Source: Acidobacteriaceae bacterium
GTDB lineage: Bacteria; Acidobacteriota; Terriglobia; Terriglobales; Acidobacteriaceae
NCBI GenBank assembly: GCA_003131585.1
Contig: PKVW01000068.1
Coordinates: 9,743-52,616 of the forward strand
Direction of reading: 5' to 3'
Length of the DNA: 42,874 nt
Of this stretch, positions 7,777 to 15,672 are shown in pieces. A model generated the notes under the pieces. The model did no database searches. It had not been told where the DNA came from and saw only the letters and a program-made list of their open reading frames with translations. A program made the position numbers and the translations under genes. Every line of letters begins with the position of its first letter. Position 1 is the stretch's first letter.

Positions 7777-8616
7777 ATGGTGCTAAGTGGCAAGTTCCTT
7801 TATGTCGTCTTGGTCCTGTTGGCGGCGTGGTTTGCTCTTCTGTGTAGAGCACTGTGGAAATTGATCAGAGCATCTTCTCTGCGGAGCGAGCCGAACGCGC
7901 GAGGGTATGCGACCCTTGCTGGAATTGGAAGTGCGGCTCTTGCGGTAGGTGCCCTGCTGGCTCTTCACCTGTCGTGGGTTTCCGTAGATATCTCGCAACA
8001 CCTCGGCATTAAGGCCATCCGAATCCTCTCCCTCCTCCTCTTCTGGCCAACGCTTGCAGGTATCCTTTTATGCACGGGCGGGAGGGGACGAATCCGGTTC
8101 CTGGGGATCGCAACGTGCCTCGTAACCGGACTGTGGTGGTTCAGTCTGTCAATGGGAGCAGCGATCTCCATGGGAGCTGCCCCGACATCTCGCCATCCCA
8201 CCAGGTATCTTATTCCGGAAGGATACGTCGGTTGGGTGAAGATAAACCACGGCGAGAAGGCAGCTCCCCTTCAACTGTCGAACGGCAAATTCATTTGCCG
8301 CATCCCAGCCAGCGGCGTTCTGGACACTTCGTCGAATGTCGAAAGCGGCTGGGCGAAAGATGAATACCTTTACTACTCCAGTAGTAATGTTCTCCGAGAG
8401 TTGCCGGAGACCGGCTGGGATAAGGGTGGAATGATTTGGGCCAACCACAGCGAATTTCAGGCGACCCAGGACGGTTCCTTGCCCTCGCGGTTTACCGAGA
8501 GCTTCTACGTAGGCACAGAGGAACAGTACCACCGTAGTGAAAACTGCACGGTTAGTCAGCCTCAAGAACTCAAGGACGCGGTCGACCCTAAAGGTGTTGC
8601 CATTAAGCAACCGTAA
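7777..8616 (+). CDS. Membrane protein with C-terminal DUF6843-like domain
   Basis: 279 residues. Four predicted membrane segments (about 7-26, 46-65, 81-99, 108-128) precede an extracytoplasmic domain that opens RYLIPEGYVGWVKINHG and contains FICRIPASGVLDTSS and YHRSENC. This pattern resembles the DUF6843 family as I remember it; function unknown. It starts 3 bp after the dusB stop, so it is probably co-transcribed. Codon use is less GC-rich than dusB. The membrane topology and that this is a real gene are well supported; the family name is tentative. Confidence 0.7.
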   Translation: MVLSGKFLYVVLVLLAAWFALLCRALWKLIRASSLRSEPNARGYATLAGIGSAALAVGALLALHLSWVSVDISQHLGIKAIRILSLLLFWPTLAGILLCTGGRGRIRFLGIATCLVTGLWWFSLSMGAAISMGAAPTSRHPTRYLIPEGYVGWVKINHGEKAAPLQLSNGKFICRIPASGVLDTSSNVESGWAKDEYLYYSSSNVLRELPETGWDKGGMIWANHSEFQATQDGSLPSRFTESFYVGTEEQYHRSENCTVSQPQELKDAVDPKGVAIKQP

Positions 8617-8629
8617 GCTCTCTCGCGAC

Positions 8630-9466
8630 CTACACTCCCCGCGCCACCATCTTCCCCAGGTCATCCTTTTCCACATATGCCCACGGCACCTTCGCATCGT
8701 GCGTAAAGACCGTCAGCCATTTCTCCGGAATCGCCTTCGCGTAGTATTGCTTCTTGCTCTCGATGGTCAGCAGCGGGTAGAGGTCGAAGGACATGCCCCA
8801 GGTGAGGTCGATGTGCGCGGTGGTGGGGATGAGATCGGAAATGTAGCAGGCGGTGAGGCCTCCGCTTTCGACGAGCACGGCTTGCATGTGCGCGGTGTGC
8901 CCGGGAAAAGTTTTTACTGAGATGCCGAGCACGATTTCTTCGCCGCCTTTGAGCAGCGTCATCTGTCCGCTTTGGACGAGCGGGTCGTAGTTGTCGGGGA
9001 TGTAGCTGATGGCGTCGCGTTCACTGGGGCGGCGCGCGTATTGCCACTCGCCTTCTGGCGCGTAGTATTTCGCGCGCGGAAAAGTTGGCACGATCTTCCC
9101 ATCTTTACGCACGGTGTTCCAGCCGCAGTGGTCGAAATGCAGATGCGTGTTGATGACGATGTCGACGTCTTTGGGCGCGACTCCGCCTGCAGCGAGATTC
9201 GCGAGAAGCTGCGCGGGCTGGCCATAAAACTTGACCATGCGCTCGGAGAGCTTATTGCCCATGCCAGTCTCGACCAAAACGGTTTGTTTGCCGGTGCGGA
9301 TCAGCAGCGAGTTCAGTCCCGCCGTCACATAATTTTTTTCGTCAGCCGCCACTTTGCGCGACCACATGATCTTGGGAACGACGCCGAAAAATGCGCCGCC
9401 ATCGAGCGGGTAAGTGCCATCCGAGAATATGCTGAGTTCGAAGTCGCCGAGAGTAAGACTGGGCAT
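8630..9466 (-). CDS. Metallo-beta-lactamase-fold hydrolase (AHL lactonase-like group)
   Basis: 278 residues beginning MPSLTLGDFELSIFSDGTY. The full dinuclear zinc set is present: THLHFDHCG (HxHxDH), His in FPGHTAHM, Asp in ISDLIPT and His in FTHDAKVPW. SLLIRTGKQTVLVETGMG is the usual MBL strand before the metal site. Cytoplasmic, no signal peptide. The layout resembles quorum-quenching lactonases and related hydrolases, but substrate cannot be assigned. ATG 9466 is chosen because the family begins here; an upstream GTG/ATG reading adds 35 residues with no conserved features. It converges with the membrane protein at 7777-8616. Confidence 0.85.
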   Translation of the reverse strand: MPSLTLGDFELSIFSDGTYPLDGGAFFGVVPKIMWSRKVAADEKNYVTAGLNSLLIRTGKQTVLVETGMGNKLSERMVKFYGQPAQLLANLAAGGVAPKDVDIVINTHLHFDHCGWNTVRKDGKIVPTFPRAKYYAPEGEWQYARRPSERDAISYIPDNYDPLVQSGQMTLLKGGEEIVLGISVKTFPGHTAHMQAVLVESGGLTACYISDLIPTTAHIDLTWGMSFDLYPLLTIESKKQYYAKAIPEKWLTVFTHDAKVPWAYVEKDDLGKMVARGV

Positions 9467-9577
9467 GGAATTAGTTTGCCACAATCGTAGCGTGTGACAT
9501 CTGACCTTGCGCCGCCGTCGAAATTGCGCGATCATGGTCGAGGCCGTGACGGTCGGCAGTAGCCGATCCATCGCGCC

Positions 9578-9633
9578 TCTAAGTCCTTTGTTTCGCGGAT
9601 TTTAGTATCTAAGTCCTTTAGGCTCCGGATTTT
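9578..9633 (+). repeat. Two imperfect direct repeats, 30-bp period
   Basis: Copy 1 (9578-9603) and copy 2 (9608-9633) share TCTAAGTCCTTT at the left and CGGATTTT at the right, with six differing bases between: 20 of 26 positions identical. They lie upstream of the IS1595 transposase promoter, near the left edge of the accessory block. Confidence 0.6.
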
Positions 9634-9666
9634 GCGGGGAATTTCCTGCTAACGGCAATAATATAC

Positions 9667-9695
9667 TTGACAAATCAACGGCATTTTGCTATCTT
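9667..9695 (+). promoter_or_regulatory. Strong predicted promoter of the IS1595-type transposase
   Basis: TTGACA (9667-9672), 17-bp spacer, TATCTT (9690-9695). The ATG at 9702 is only 6 nt after the -10 box, so the transcript would start at or next to the initiation codon (leaderless). Confidence 0.65.
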
Positions 9696-9701
9696 CCTTG
9701 C

Positions 9702-10721
9702 ATGGACGGCAAACACAAGCAACCAAAGACCTTGCAAGATGCGATCTTGCATTTCTCGAATCCCGATAAAGTTCTGGTCTACATGATTCAGCTTCGATGG
9801 CCGGATGGCGTAGTGACCTGCCCTGCCTGTGGCCGCACTGACGTTGTATTCCTCAAGAATCAGCGCAAGTGGCAGTGCAAGAGCGTACATCCCAAGCGCC
9901 AGTTCTCCGCCAAGGTAGGGACCGTCATGGAAGATTCGCCGATCCCTGCCGACAAGTGGCTCACTGCTGTTTGGCTGCTGTCGAATTGCAAGAACGGGAT
10001 CAGCTCTTACGAAGTTGCCAGCGCTATTGGCGTAACCCAAAAATCCGCATGGTTTATGATGCACCGCATTCGCTTTGGTCTGTCCCTGAATGCTAAGAAG
10101 TTCGGAACCAAGACCAAGATCGGCGGCGAGGGAAGCGAAGTGGAAGTAGATGAGACTTTCGTCGGCGGCCAGAAAAAAAACATGCACAAAGACCGCGCTG
10201 TCCGATACGAAGCACGCGGCGGCGCATCTGGCAAGACCGTCGTACAGGGAATCCTTGACCGTACTGCGCGACAGGTCCGCGCCAAGGTCATGCCGAACGT
10301 GAAGCGCGAAACCTTGCAATCGGAAATCCTCAACCAAGTGAAGTATGGGACCAAGGTCTACACCGATGATGCCGTAGCCTACGAACAGGGGATGCAATGG
10401 CGCTTCGTGCATGAGTTCGTCAACAAAACTGAAACCTATGTGCGCGGTCGGGTTCACGTCAACGGCATGGAAAACTTCTGGTCGCTGCTTAAGCGCGGCC
10501 TCAAGGGAACCTACGTTGCTGTGGAACCTTTTCATCTTGAGCGTTATGTCGATGAGCAAGTTTTCCGGTACAACAATCGCAAGCACGAAGATGGCACCCC
10601 GATCACTCCGGCAGAAAGGTTCTCACTGGCCCTGCCTCAGTTCGCTGACAAGCGGCTTACCTACGCCGAATTGACTGGCAAGACTGAGGATGCGGCCTTG
10701 CAAACGGCGGAGCCTTTCTAA
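9702..10721 (+). CDS. IS1595-family transposase (ISXO2-like)
   Basis: 339 residues with the family's organisation. An N-terminal zinc ribbon (CPAC at 40-43, C59; the fourth ligand position reads H rather than the usual C in WQCKSVH) is followed by a helix-turn-helix region (GISSYEVASAIGVTQKSAWFMMHRIR) and the ISXO2-like DDE domain: D150 in EVDETFVGG, D222/D223 in YTDDAVAYE and E257 in NGMENFWSLLKRG, then HLERYVDEQVFRYNNR. Length and motifs are intact, so it may be active. Terminal inverted repeats and target duplication could not be identified. Its 3' end overlaps the convergent small gene by 4 bp. Confidence 0.9.
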   Translation: MDGKHKQPKTLQDAILHFSNPDKVLVYMIQLRWPDGVVTCPACGRTDVVFLKNQRKWQCKSVHPKRQFSAKVGTVMEDSPIPADKWLTAVWLLSNCKNGISSYEVASAIGVTQKSAWFMMHRIRFGLSLNAKKFGTKTKIGGEGSEVEVDETFVGGQKKNMHKDRAVRYEARGGASGKTVVQGILDRTARQVRAKVMPNVKRETLQSEILNQVKYGTKVYTDDAVAYEQGMQWRFVHEFVNKTETYVRGRVHVNGMENFWSLLKRGLKGTYVAVEPFHLERYVDEQVFRYNNRKHEDGTPITPAERFSLALPQFADKRLTYAELTGKTEDAALQTAEPF

Positions 10722-11014
10722 TCCCCGTCGCTCGAAGCGGGGTCCGAAACGCCGTTCTTGACGCCAAAACGCAGAATGAATGGTTCATTCTGCGTTTTGC
10801 TGAATTGCTGAAGCAAAGCTATCAGGCTAACAATGTTGCGATAGGTATCTCCGCCAACCGTCATCCATTGCCCCTTTTGTTCACAGGGACACGAGGTCGG
10901 CGGATTCTTCGCAATGGCTAATGGCCATGACGTAATGCTGTGGCAGTGAATGCACTCAAATTCCACGGTAGATACGTCACTTGGTTCGATTGTCGTTTTG
11001 GTCTCTACGGTCAC
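10718..11014 (-). CDS. Small zinc-ribbon-like protein, unknown function
   Basis: About 98 residues. The chosen start is GTG at 11014, which has a strong AAGGGAGA ribosome site 6-13 nt upstream; an ATG at 11065 lies deeper in the preceding gene and is less likely. Contains FECIHCHS and SCPCEQKGQW, two Cys pairs suggesting a zinc ribbon. It is third in a run after the RelA/SpoT-domain gene and the 60-residue gene, with overlaps. The 3' end runs through a perfect 15-bp hairpin and into the transposase stop, so the native C-terminus may have been replaced by insertion-sequence DNA. No function recognised. Confidence 0.55.
   Translation of the reverse strand: MTVETKTTIEPSDVSTVEFECIHCHSITSWPLAIAKNPPTSCPCEQKGQWMTVGGDTYRNIVSLIALLQQFSKTQNEPFILRFGVKNGVSDPASSDGD
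10766..10798. terminator. Perfect 15-bp hairpin, possible bidirectional terminator
   Basis: Arms AAAACGCAGAATGAA (10766-10780) and its exact complement (10784-10798) around TGG. The A-run on one side and T-run on the other allow termination in both directions, for the transposase (plus) and the small operon (minus). It lies inside the reading frame at 10718-11014, which is odd for a terminator. Confidence 0.55.
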
Positions 11015-11159
11015 GGCGTCTCCCTTTTCCTTTGGCTCGCGGTTTCTTTGCCGCTTTTTCCGCATCCAGAGCGGCCTTTATCTCGCTGTGCGGGACGCTG
11101 ATTAGTTCGCGCATCGTGCGGTCAAAATTATCGAATTGATCGTCATTCCTGGTTGTCAC
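10977..11159 (-). CDS. Small basic protein linked to the RelA/SpoT-domain gene
   Basis: 60 residues: an acidic start (MTTRNDDQFDNFDRTMREL), a short helix ISVPHSEIKAALDAEKAAKK and a very basic Arg/Lys tail. Its ATG overlaps the stop of the RelA/SpoT-domain gene (ATGA, 11156-11159), so it is translationally coupled to it. The motif F-D--M--L-SVP--EI resembles small conserved proteins seen next to many accessory genes. Function unknown; a partner or antitoxin role is only a hypothesis from position. Confidence 0.6.
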   Translation of the reverse strand: MTTRNDDQFDNFDRTMRELISVPHSEIKAALDAEKAAKKPRAKGKGRRRDRRDQNDNRTK

Positions 11160-12190
11160 TTTATTAGGCCCTCAACTTCGTCTAAGAAAGCTTTGGTGTC
11201 GCCATAGTAACTCGGGAATGCCCCTCGCAACTGGTTAACAGACTGCGTAGACACGAGAACAGCAGTTCTATTCTTGATTTGTCTGTTTTTTCGTTCCGCA
11301 TCGGCATATGCTTTATACGCATCTGCTACGGCAGAGAATCCGTTGACGGTAGTCGCCTTTCGGTCTACATCAACCTCAACCAGATAGGTCGCATTAGTTC
11401 CGTGTTCCTGAGGAATGAGGGTTTGCGCAGCGGTTATCCATCCATCAAATTGTTCCCTTATTCTTATCCCTCTCCATAGACCTCGTATTTCCTGCAACAG
11501 AGCGTCGTCGCTGGCCACGGAGTCGGGGACAACAGGGCAATCCTCCTTCATTGCGAACAAGCTTGAGGTAAGAATAAAGAATCTCTTCCATGAAAACTGC
11601 CCCCCTCCAGTCTTTAGGGTTTGTTCCGTAAAAAGATCAATGGTTTCCAAGGCAGTAGCCCACTTATGCTGCAACGCAGATCGGATTTGAATTTCTATTC
11701 GGCGACTCGGCAAGTAAGAATACGCTTTGCTTTTTGGTCTGTACTTAACCACAAAATGGATACTGCGATAGCCGTCCGGCTTCGGGCGCGTAATGTAGTC
11801 GTACTCTTTCGGATCATCGAGTGCGGAACTCATTTGCCTAAATTGCTCCGTCAACTTAGCGACTGCCCCGATAGAATCAACTACTGCGCGGCATCCTCCA
11901 ATATCCTGCATTGTTGTCGCTTGCATCGTTGGAGTCCGCTGTAGTTTCAAAACGATGGAGATCATTCTTTTTGCGCGAGCGTAAACGGTAGCGGAGGAAT
12001 CTACCGTCTTGGCGCGTTGCCTAAGAAGAGAGGTCACAACCCGGAGGGGGTACGCATGTGCAGCCCGGAAGCCCGCAACTGAATCAAAATCGTCCTGCTT
12101 TAACTCTTCATCGGTATATAACCACTCAACCATACGTTGGGCGGCCATATTAACTTTCCGATTGCTCTCGCTTGAGACAAGCAGCTTCAT
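11156..12190 (-). CDS. RelA/SpoT-domain nucleotidyltransferase
   Basis: 344 residues with a (p)ppGpp-synthetase-type fold: the basic G-loop RAKRMISIVLKLQR (72-85), the metal-binding Asp in MQDIGGCRAVV (D96), the base-stacking Tyr in KPDGYRSIHFVV (Y141) and the acidic strand RRIEIQIRSALQHKWA (E166). There is no HD hydrolase, TGS or ACT domain, so it is a stand-alone synthetase-like enzyme with a long C-terminal extension. Known relatives make (p)ppGpp or act as toxSAS toxins that pyrophosphorylate tRNA; which applies is not readable here. It heads an operon with two small genes in a low-GC block next to an insertion sequence. Confidence 0.8.
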   Translation of the reverse strand: MKLLVSSESNRKVNMAAQRMVEWLYTDEELKQDDFDSVAGFRAAHAYPLRVVTSLLRQRAKTVDSSATVYARAKRMISIVLKLQRTPTMQATTMQDIGGCRAVVDSIGAVAKLTEQFRQMSSALDDPKEYDYITRPKPDGYRSIHFVVKYRPKSKAYSYLPSRRIEIQIRSALQHKWATALETIDLFTEQTLKTGGGQFSWKRFFILTSSLFAMKEDCPVVPDSVASDDALLQEIRGLWRGIRIREQFDGWITAAQTLIPQEHGTNATYLVEVDVDRKATTVNGFSAVADAYKAYADAERKNRQIKNRTAVLVSTQSVNQLRGAFPSYYGDTKAFLDEVEGLIK

Positions 12191-12498
12191 TTCATCGGTG
12201 CCTCGTCGTCAAAGCTCCCACCTTCCGGAGTGTGCTCTTTTTGGCATGATTCCGCAAGTATATTATCGCCCTGCTAACTCGATGATTCCAATGATGGGGA
12301 GGGGGGAGGGGGTATCGAGGCGGGGGGATCTTGCATGCGATAAGAAGGCGCCTCGTCGGGGAATCGCGATCGTTTATTTTCGCCAGTAATTCACAGCCCG
12401 CACCCAGCCAACCGTGCATCTGCTCCAGCCGAATCGTCCACGACAAATCCACATCTAAATCATAAGTACCAAATAGTTAACACCGAGAGAAACCCTGC
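12191..12498. other. Intergenic region between divergent RelA/SpoT gene and pirin
   Basis: Holds the upstream region of the minus-strand RelA/SpoT-domain gene and of the plus-strand pirin gene. Notable contents: ATAATATACTTG on the minus strand at 12266-12255, a possible promoter part that is also an inverted match to 9658-9669, and the G-run cluster at 12296-12327. An 86-codon minus-strand reading frame here has no ribosome site or recognisable protein features and is not called. Confidence 0.6.
12296..12327 (+). other. G-quadruplex-type motif
   Basis: Four G-runs: GGGG (12296-12299), GGGGGG (12301-12306), GGGGG (12308-12312) and GGGGGG (12322-12327), with loops A, A and TATCGAGGC. This fits the four-run G4 rule. 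It lies about 105 bp upstream of the RelA/SpoT-domain start, on the opposite strand to that gene. Confidence 0.6.
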
Positions 12499-13197
12499 AT
12501 GATTCAGATCAGAAAAAGCGACGAACGCGGCGGCGGCGACCACGGCTGGCTGAAGACTCACCACACCTTCAGCTTCAACGATTACTGGGATCCGAAGTGG
12601 ATGGGATTCCGGTCCCTGCGCGTGATCAACGAAGATTGGGTCGCTCCCAACAACGGCTTTCCGACACATCCGCATCGCGATATGGAAATCATTACTTACA
12701 TCCTTGAAGGCAAGCTCGAGCATAAGGACAGCCTGGGGACAGGATCGGTAATTCTGCCGGGCGATGGCCAGCGCATGACGGCGGGCAGCGGCATTCGGCA
12801 CAGCGAGTTCAATCCGTCGACCACGGAGGCTGCGCACCTGCTGCAGATCTGGATTCTGCCGGAGAAAGATGGTTTGCAACCGAGCTATGAGCAGAAGTCA
12901 TTTCCTGAAGAGGAGAAGCGCGGCAAGTTGCGGGTGATCGCGTCCCGCGATGCGGAGAATGGATCCGTGAAAATTAACCAGGATGCAACGCTGTACGTTT
13001 CACTGCTCAAGCCGGGTGAGGAAGTGGCGCATGAGTTCGGCCAGGGACGTCACGGCTGGCTGCAAGTGGCGCGCGGCGCGGTGGAGTTGAATGGAAAGAA
13101 GCTGGGCCAGGGTGACGGCGCGGCGATCAGCGAAGAGAAGAAACTGAGCATCCAAGGCACCGAGGACGCGGAAGTCCTGCTGTTCGATCTGGCTTGA
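12499..13197 (+). CDS. Pirin family protein (YhhW-like bicupin)
   Basis: 232 residues, the usual length for this branch. The N-terminal cupin has the pirin motif FPTHPHRDMEIITYILEG; predicted metal ligands are H57, H59, H101 and E103 (GIRHSEFNP). The second cupin half begins near residue 140 (GSVKINQDATLYVSLLKPG). Some family members have quercetin dioxygenase activity; others are transcription cofactors, so the role here is open. A GAGAG ribosome site precedes ATG 12499. Confidence 0.9.
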   Translation: MIQIRKSDERGGGDHGWLKTHHTFSFNDYWDPKWMGFRSLRVINEDWVAPNNGFPTHPHRDMEIITYILEGKLEHKDSLGTGSVILPGDGQRMTAGSGIRHSEFNPSTTEAAHLLQIWILPEKDGLQPSYEQKSFPEEEKRGKLRVIASRDAENGSVKINQDATLYVSLLKPGEEVAHEFGQGRHGWLQVARGAVELNGKKLGQGDGAAISEEKKLSIQGTEDAEVLLFDLA

Positions 13198-13249
13198 GGT
13201 CAAATTCCTGGTCACGGAGATCCACGGATCTGCGACGGACTTCTTGTCG

Positions 13250-14455
13250 CTAACTTACGATGGCGATAACGCATTTCAAGTAGGCGCTTTCCGGGACGTT
13301 GAGCAGGACAGGGTGGTCTTTGGACTGGCCGCGAACCTCGATCAGCCGCAGCACCCGGTGGGCATCGCGGGCCGCGTCGGCCAGCATTCCCAGGAAATCG
13401 GCCGGGCTGACGTGATAGGAGCAGGAGCAGGTCACCAGGATCCCGCCGGGGCGGAGCATCTTCAGGGCGCGGAGATTGAGTTCTTTATAGCCGCGGAGGG
13501 CGGCATCCAAATCGCGTTTGGTCTTGGCGAAGGCGGGCGGATCGAGAACGATGGTGTCGTAGCGCTGGCCGGAGGAGGAGTAGTCCTTGAGCAGATCGAA
13601 GGCGTTGGCTTCGATCCATTCGATTTCTTTGCCATTGAGTTGCGCGTGGTTGAGCGTGGCGTTCTGATCGGCGACTTCGAGCGCGGGCCGGGAGCTGTCG
13701 ATGCCGGTGACGCGCGAGCAGCGCGGGGCCATGTGAAGGGCAAAGCCTCCCTGATAGCAGAAGACGTCGAGGGCTTCGCCGTGGGCGTATTGGGCAGCGG
13801 CGGCGTAGTTTTCGCGCTGGTCGAGGAAGGCTCCGGTCTTCTGGCCTTCGAGCGCGTCGAAGTGGAACTGAACGCCGTTCATGGCGAAGATCGTCGAGAC
13901 CTTTTTGCCTTGCATCAGTCCGGATGGGCGCGGCGGCAACTCCTCGAGCTGTCGCACGCGCGGCTCCACGCGCTCGACAATGGAAGCGGGGTGAAGGCGC
14001 CTGATCAACTCTGAAATCAGCGTCTCCCGCACGATCTGCGCATCCATCGCCTGGGTGAGAATCTGCAGCGAAAGAATGTCGTTGTAGCGGTCTACGATCA
14101 GGCCGGGCAGGAAATCGGCTTCGCTGAAGACTAGGCGGTAAGCGTTGGTGTCGCGGACAATCGGCTCGCGATAAGCGACGGCATCGGCGATGCGCTGCCG
14201 AAGCAGCGCCGCGAAGTCGGCGACCGGCTCGCGCGAAATAAGACGGATGGCGATTTGCGACGAACTGGAATAAAGCGCGCTGCCGAGGGGCTGGCCTCGA
14301 TGATCCGCAACGTTCACCAGCGAGCCCGGGGGAACGCCATTGGCAGCAACGACATCGGAGCGATAGACCCAGACATGGCCATCCTTCAAGCGGGATGCGC
14401 CGCGCGGAGAAACCTTCACTGTAGGAACGCCTGGACTGCCGATCGTCTTGGACAT
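13250..14455 (-). CDS. rlmI: Class I rRNA (cytosine-C5) methyltransferase, RlmI-like
   Basis: 401 residues. An N-terminal PUA domain (VSPRGASRLKDGHVWVYRSDV, about 14-95) is followed by the EEHUD-like linker with FLPGLIVDRYND and a Rossmann methyltransferase: TGAFLDQRENY, ALDVFCYQGGFALHMA (SAM-binding motif I), YDTIVLDPPAFAK (motif IV) and VTCSCSYHVSPADF with the catalytic Cys of this group. In E. coli RlmI makes m5C1962 in 23S rRNA; the family contains paralogues, so target specificity is inferred. Transcribed away from pirin's 3' end (convergent). Confidence 0.88.
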   Translation of the reverse strand: MSKTIGSPGVPTVKVSPRGASRLKDGHVWVYRSDVVAANGVPPGSLVNVADHRGQPLGSALYSSSSQIAIRLISREPVADFAALLRQRIADAVAYREPIVRDTNAYRLVFSEADFLPGLIVDRYNDILSLQILTQAMDAQIVRETLISELIRRLHPASIVERVEPRVRQLEELPPRPSGLMQGKKVSTIFAMNGVQFHFDALEGQKTGAFLDQRENYAAAAQYAHGEALDVFCYQGGFALHMAPRCSRVTGIDSSRPALEVADQNATLNHAQLNGKEIEWIEANAFDLLKDYSSSGQRYDTIVLDPPAFAKTKRDLDAALRGYKELNLRALKMLRPGGILVTCSCSYHVSPADFLGMLADAARDAHRVLRLIEVRGQSKDHPVLLNVPESAYLKCVIAIVS

Positions 14456-14477
14456 GCAGCAATCTTAAACGTACAAG

Positions 14478-15608
14478 CTAGCTGGCGGCTTGCTCGGTGG
14501 GAACCGGAGCTGGAACCTCCGACTTTGTGGAGGCGCGGGAACTCATCTCTGCGCGGGCGGCCTCCAGATCGGTATGAAGGGAATCCAGAGCGGTCATCGG
14601 CATCTCGGCGCCCCAGGTTTCCATTTCACGTTCCGTCCAGCTTCCATTCAGGCGGATGGCGCCGGTGATGTCTTCTGGGAAGGCCTGACGGAAATCGCCT
14701 TCGCGGATGAGGATGTCGCCGATGAGACGGCCGGTATGCATGTCGAAGACACGGCGGCTGGCCTGGCCCGCGGCACTGGTCAAGCACAGGAAAACTTCGC
14801 CGGCATCGGCGAATTCCTGACGGTAGTACCAGGCCTGCGGAGCGTCGATCTTGGGATGATGGCGGCGTGAGCGCTTGAGTTCCGGCTCGAGAGCCAACAT
14901 TTCGTTGGCGGGATTGAAGTACAGGATGCGCTGGCAGGAATCGCAGACCACGGTTTGCTGTCCGGTGCGCACATCGTTGTAGATCTGCGGCCGCAGCATG
15001 ACCTGGCAAGCCAGGCATTTGTGATCGCGCACCTCGGAGATGCCCGTTCCGCGAAACTTGGAAACGCGCTCGTAGTGGCGCAGGAGATCCTCGTTGATGC
15101 CAGCCCTCATCTGATCGCGCCTGGCGCGCCAATCGGCGAGCTGCTTTTCGTCCTCGGCGGTGCGCTGGCGCGCTTCAATTTTCTCTTTTTCGATCTCGGC
15201 GGCTTCCGCCTTCAGTTCGGCCTGCGCGGCTTTCACTTCCTTGTCGCGCGCGTCCGCACTCACCATCAACTCAAGGATCTTGTCTTCGGTTGCGGCAATC
15301 TCTTTTTCCGCAAACTGGATCTCATGCAACAGCGCCTTGTATTGGTCGTTGGTTTTTACGTCGAGAGACTGATCGCGGTACTTGGAAATCTTGCTACGGA
15401 GGTCTGTAATCGCAGTTTCGCACTTGCGGCGCGCAGCTTCGTCGGCTTTGACGGCGGCCTGAGCTTTCTCCAGGTGGGCCTTGGTATCCGCGAGCTTGAG
15501 TTCGATAGCAGCGACCCGTTTGGGGAGCTCGGCGATTTCATCCCGCAGACGGCGGAGTTCCTTGTCCGCTTCTTGCAGGTGCAACAGGTTTTCCGTTTCT
15601 AGAAGCAT
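14478..15608 (-). CDS. Coiled-coil protein with C4 zinc ribbon (CT398/zf-RING_7 type)
   Basis: 376 residues. Starts MLLETENLLHLQEADKELRR; residues 5-175 are a long antiparallel-type coiled coil rich in Lys/Glu/Ala (TAITDLRSKISKYRDQSLDVKTNDQYKALLHEI is the conserved hairpin area). Then comes the zinc ribbon CLACQVMLRPQIY with VVCDSCQRILYF. A ~140-residue extension follows that is not part of the usual family. A longer frame to 15737 runs through the repeat at 15673-15689 and is rejected as start. Role unknown; relatives are proposed nucleic-acid or assembly factors. Confidence 0.8.
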   Translation of the reverse strand: MLLETENLLHLQEADKELRRLRDEIAELPKRVAAIELKLADTKAHLEKAQAAVKADEAARRKCETAITDLRSKISKYRDQSLDVKTNDQYKALLHEIQFAEKEIAATEDKILELMVSADARDKEVKAAQAELKAEAAEIEKEKIEARQRTAEDEKQLADWRARRDQMRAGINEDLLRHYERVSKFRGTGISEVRDHKCLACQVMLRPQIYNDVRTGQQTVVCDSCQRILYFNPANEMLALEPELKRSRRHHPKIDAPQAWYYRQEFADAGEVFLCLTSAAGQASRRVFDMHTGRLIGDILIREGDFRQAFPEDITGAIRLNGSWTEREMETWGAEMPMTALDSLHTDLEAARAEMSSRASTKSEVPAPVPTEQAAS

Positions 15609-15672
15609 CCAGAAATAACTCAGGCTTAATTCTAACACGCGGAAACGCGGCTTTCTTCTTGACGGGCGGGCC

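Noticed and set aside
9600-10760. Terminal inverted repeats and target duplication of the IS1595 element
   Set aside because: By-eye comparison of both sides gave no convincing matching ends, so no element boundaries are stated.
12192-12452. 86-codon minus-strand frame across the G-run cluster
   Set aside because: Its sequence is dominated by the G-rich run and it lacks a ribosome site; sits in the promoter region of two divergent genes.
13244-14014. 256-codon plus-strand frame antisense to the RlmI-like gene
   Set aside because: Long only because of GC-rich codon use on the other strand; the minus-strand frame has PUA and methyltransferase motifs.
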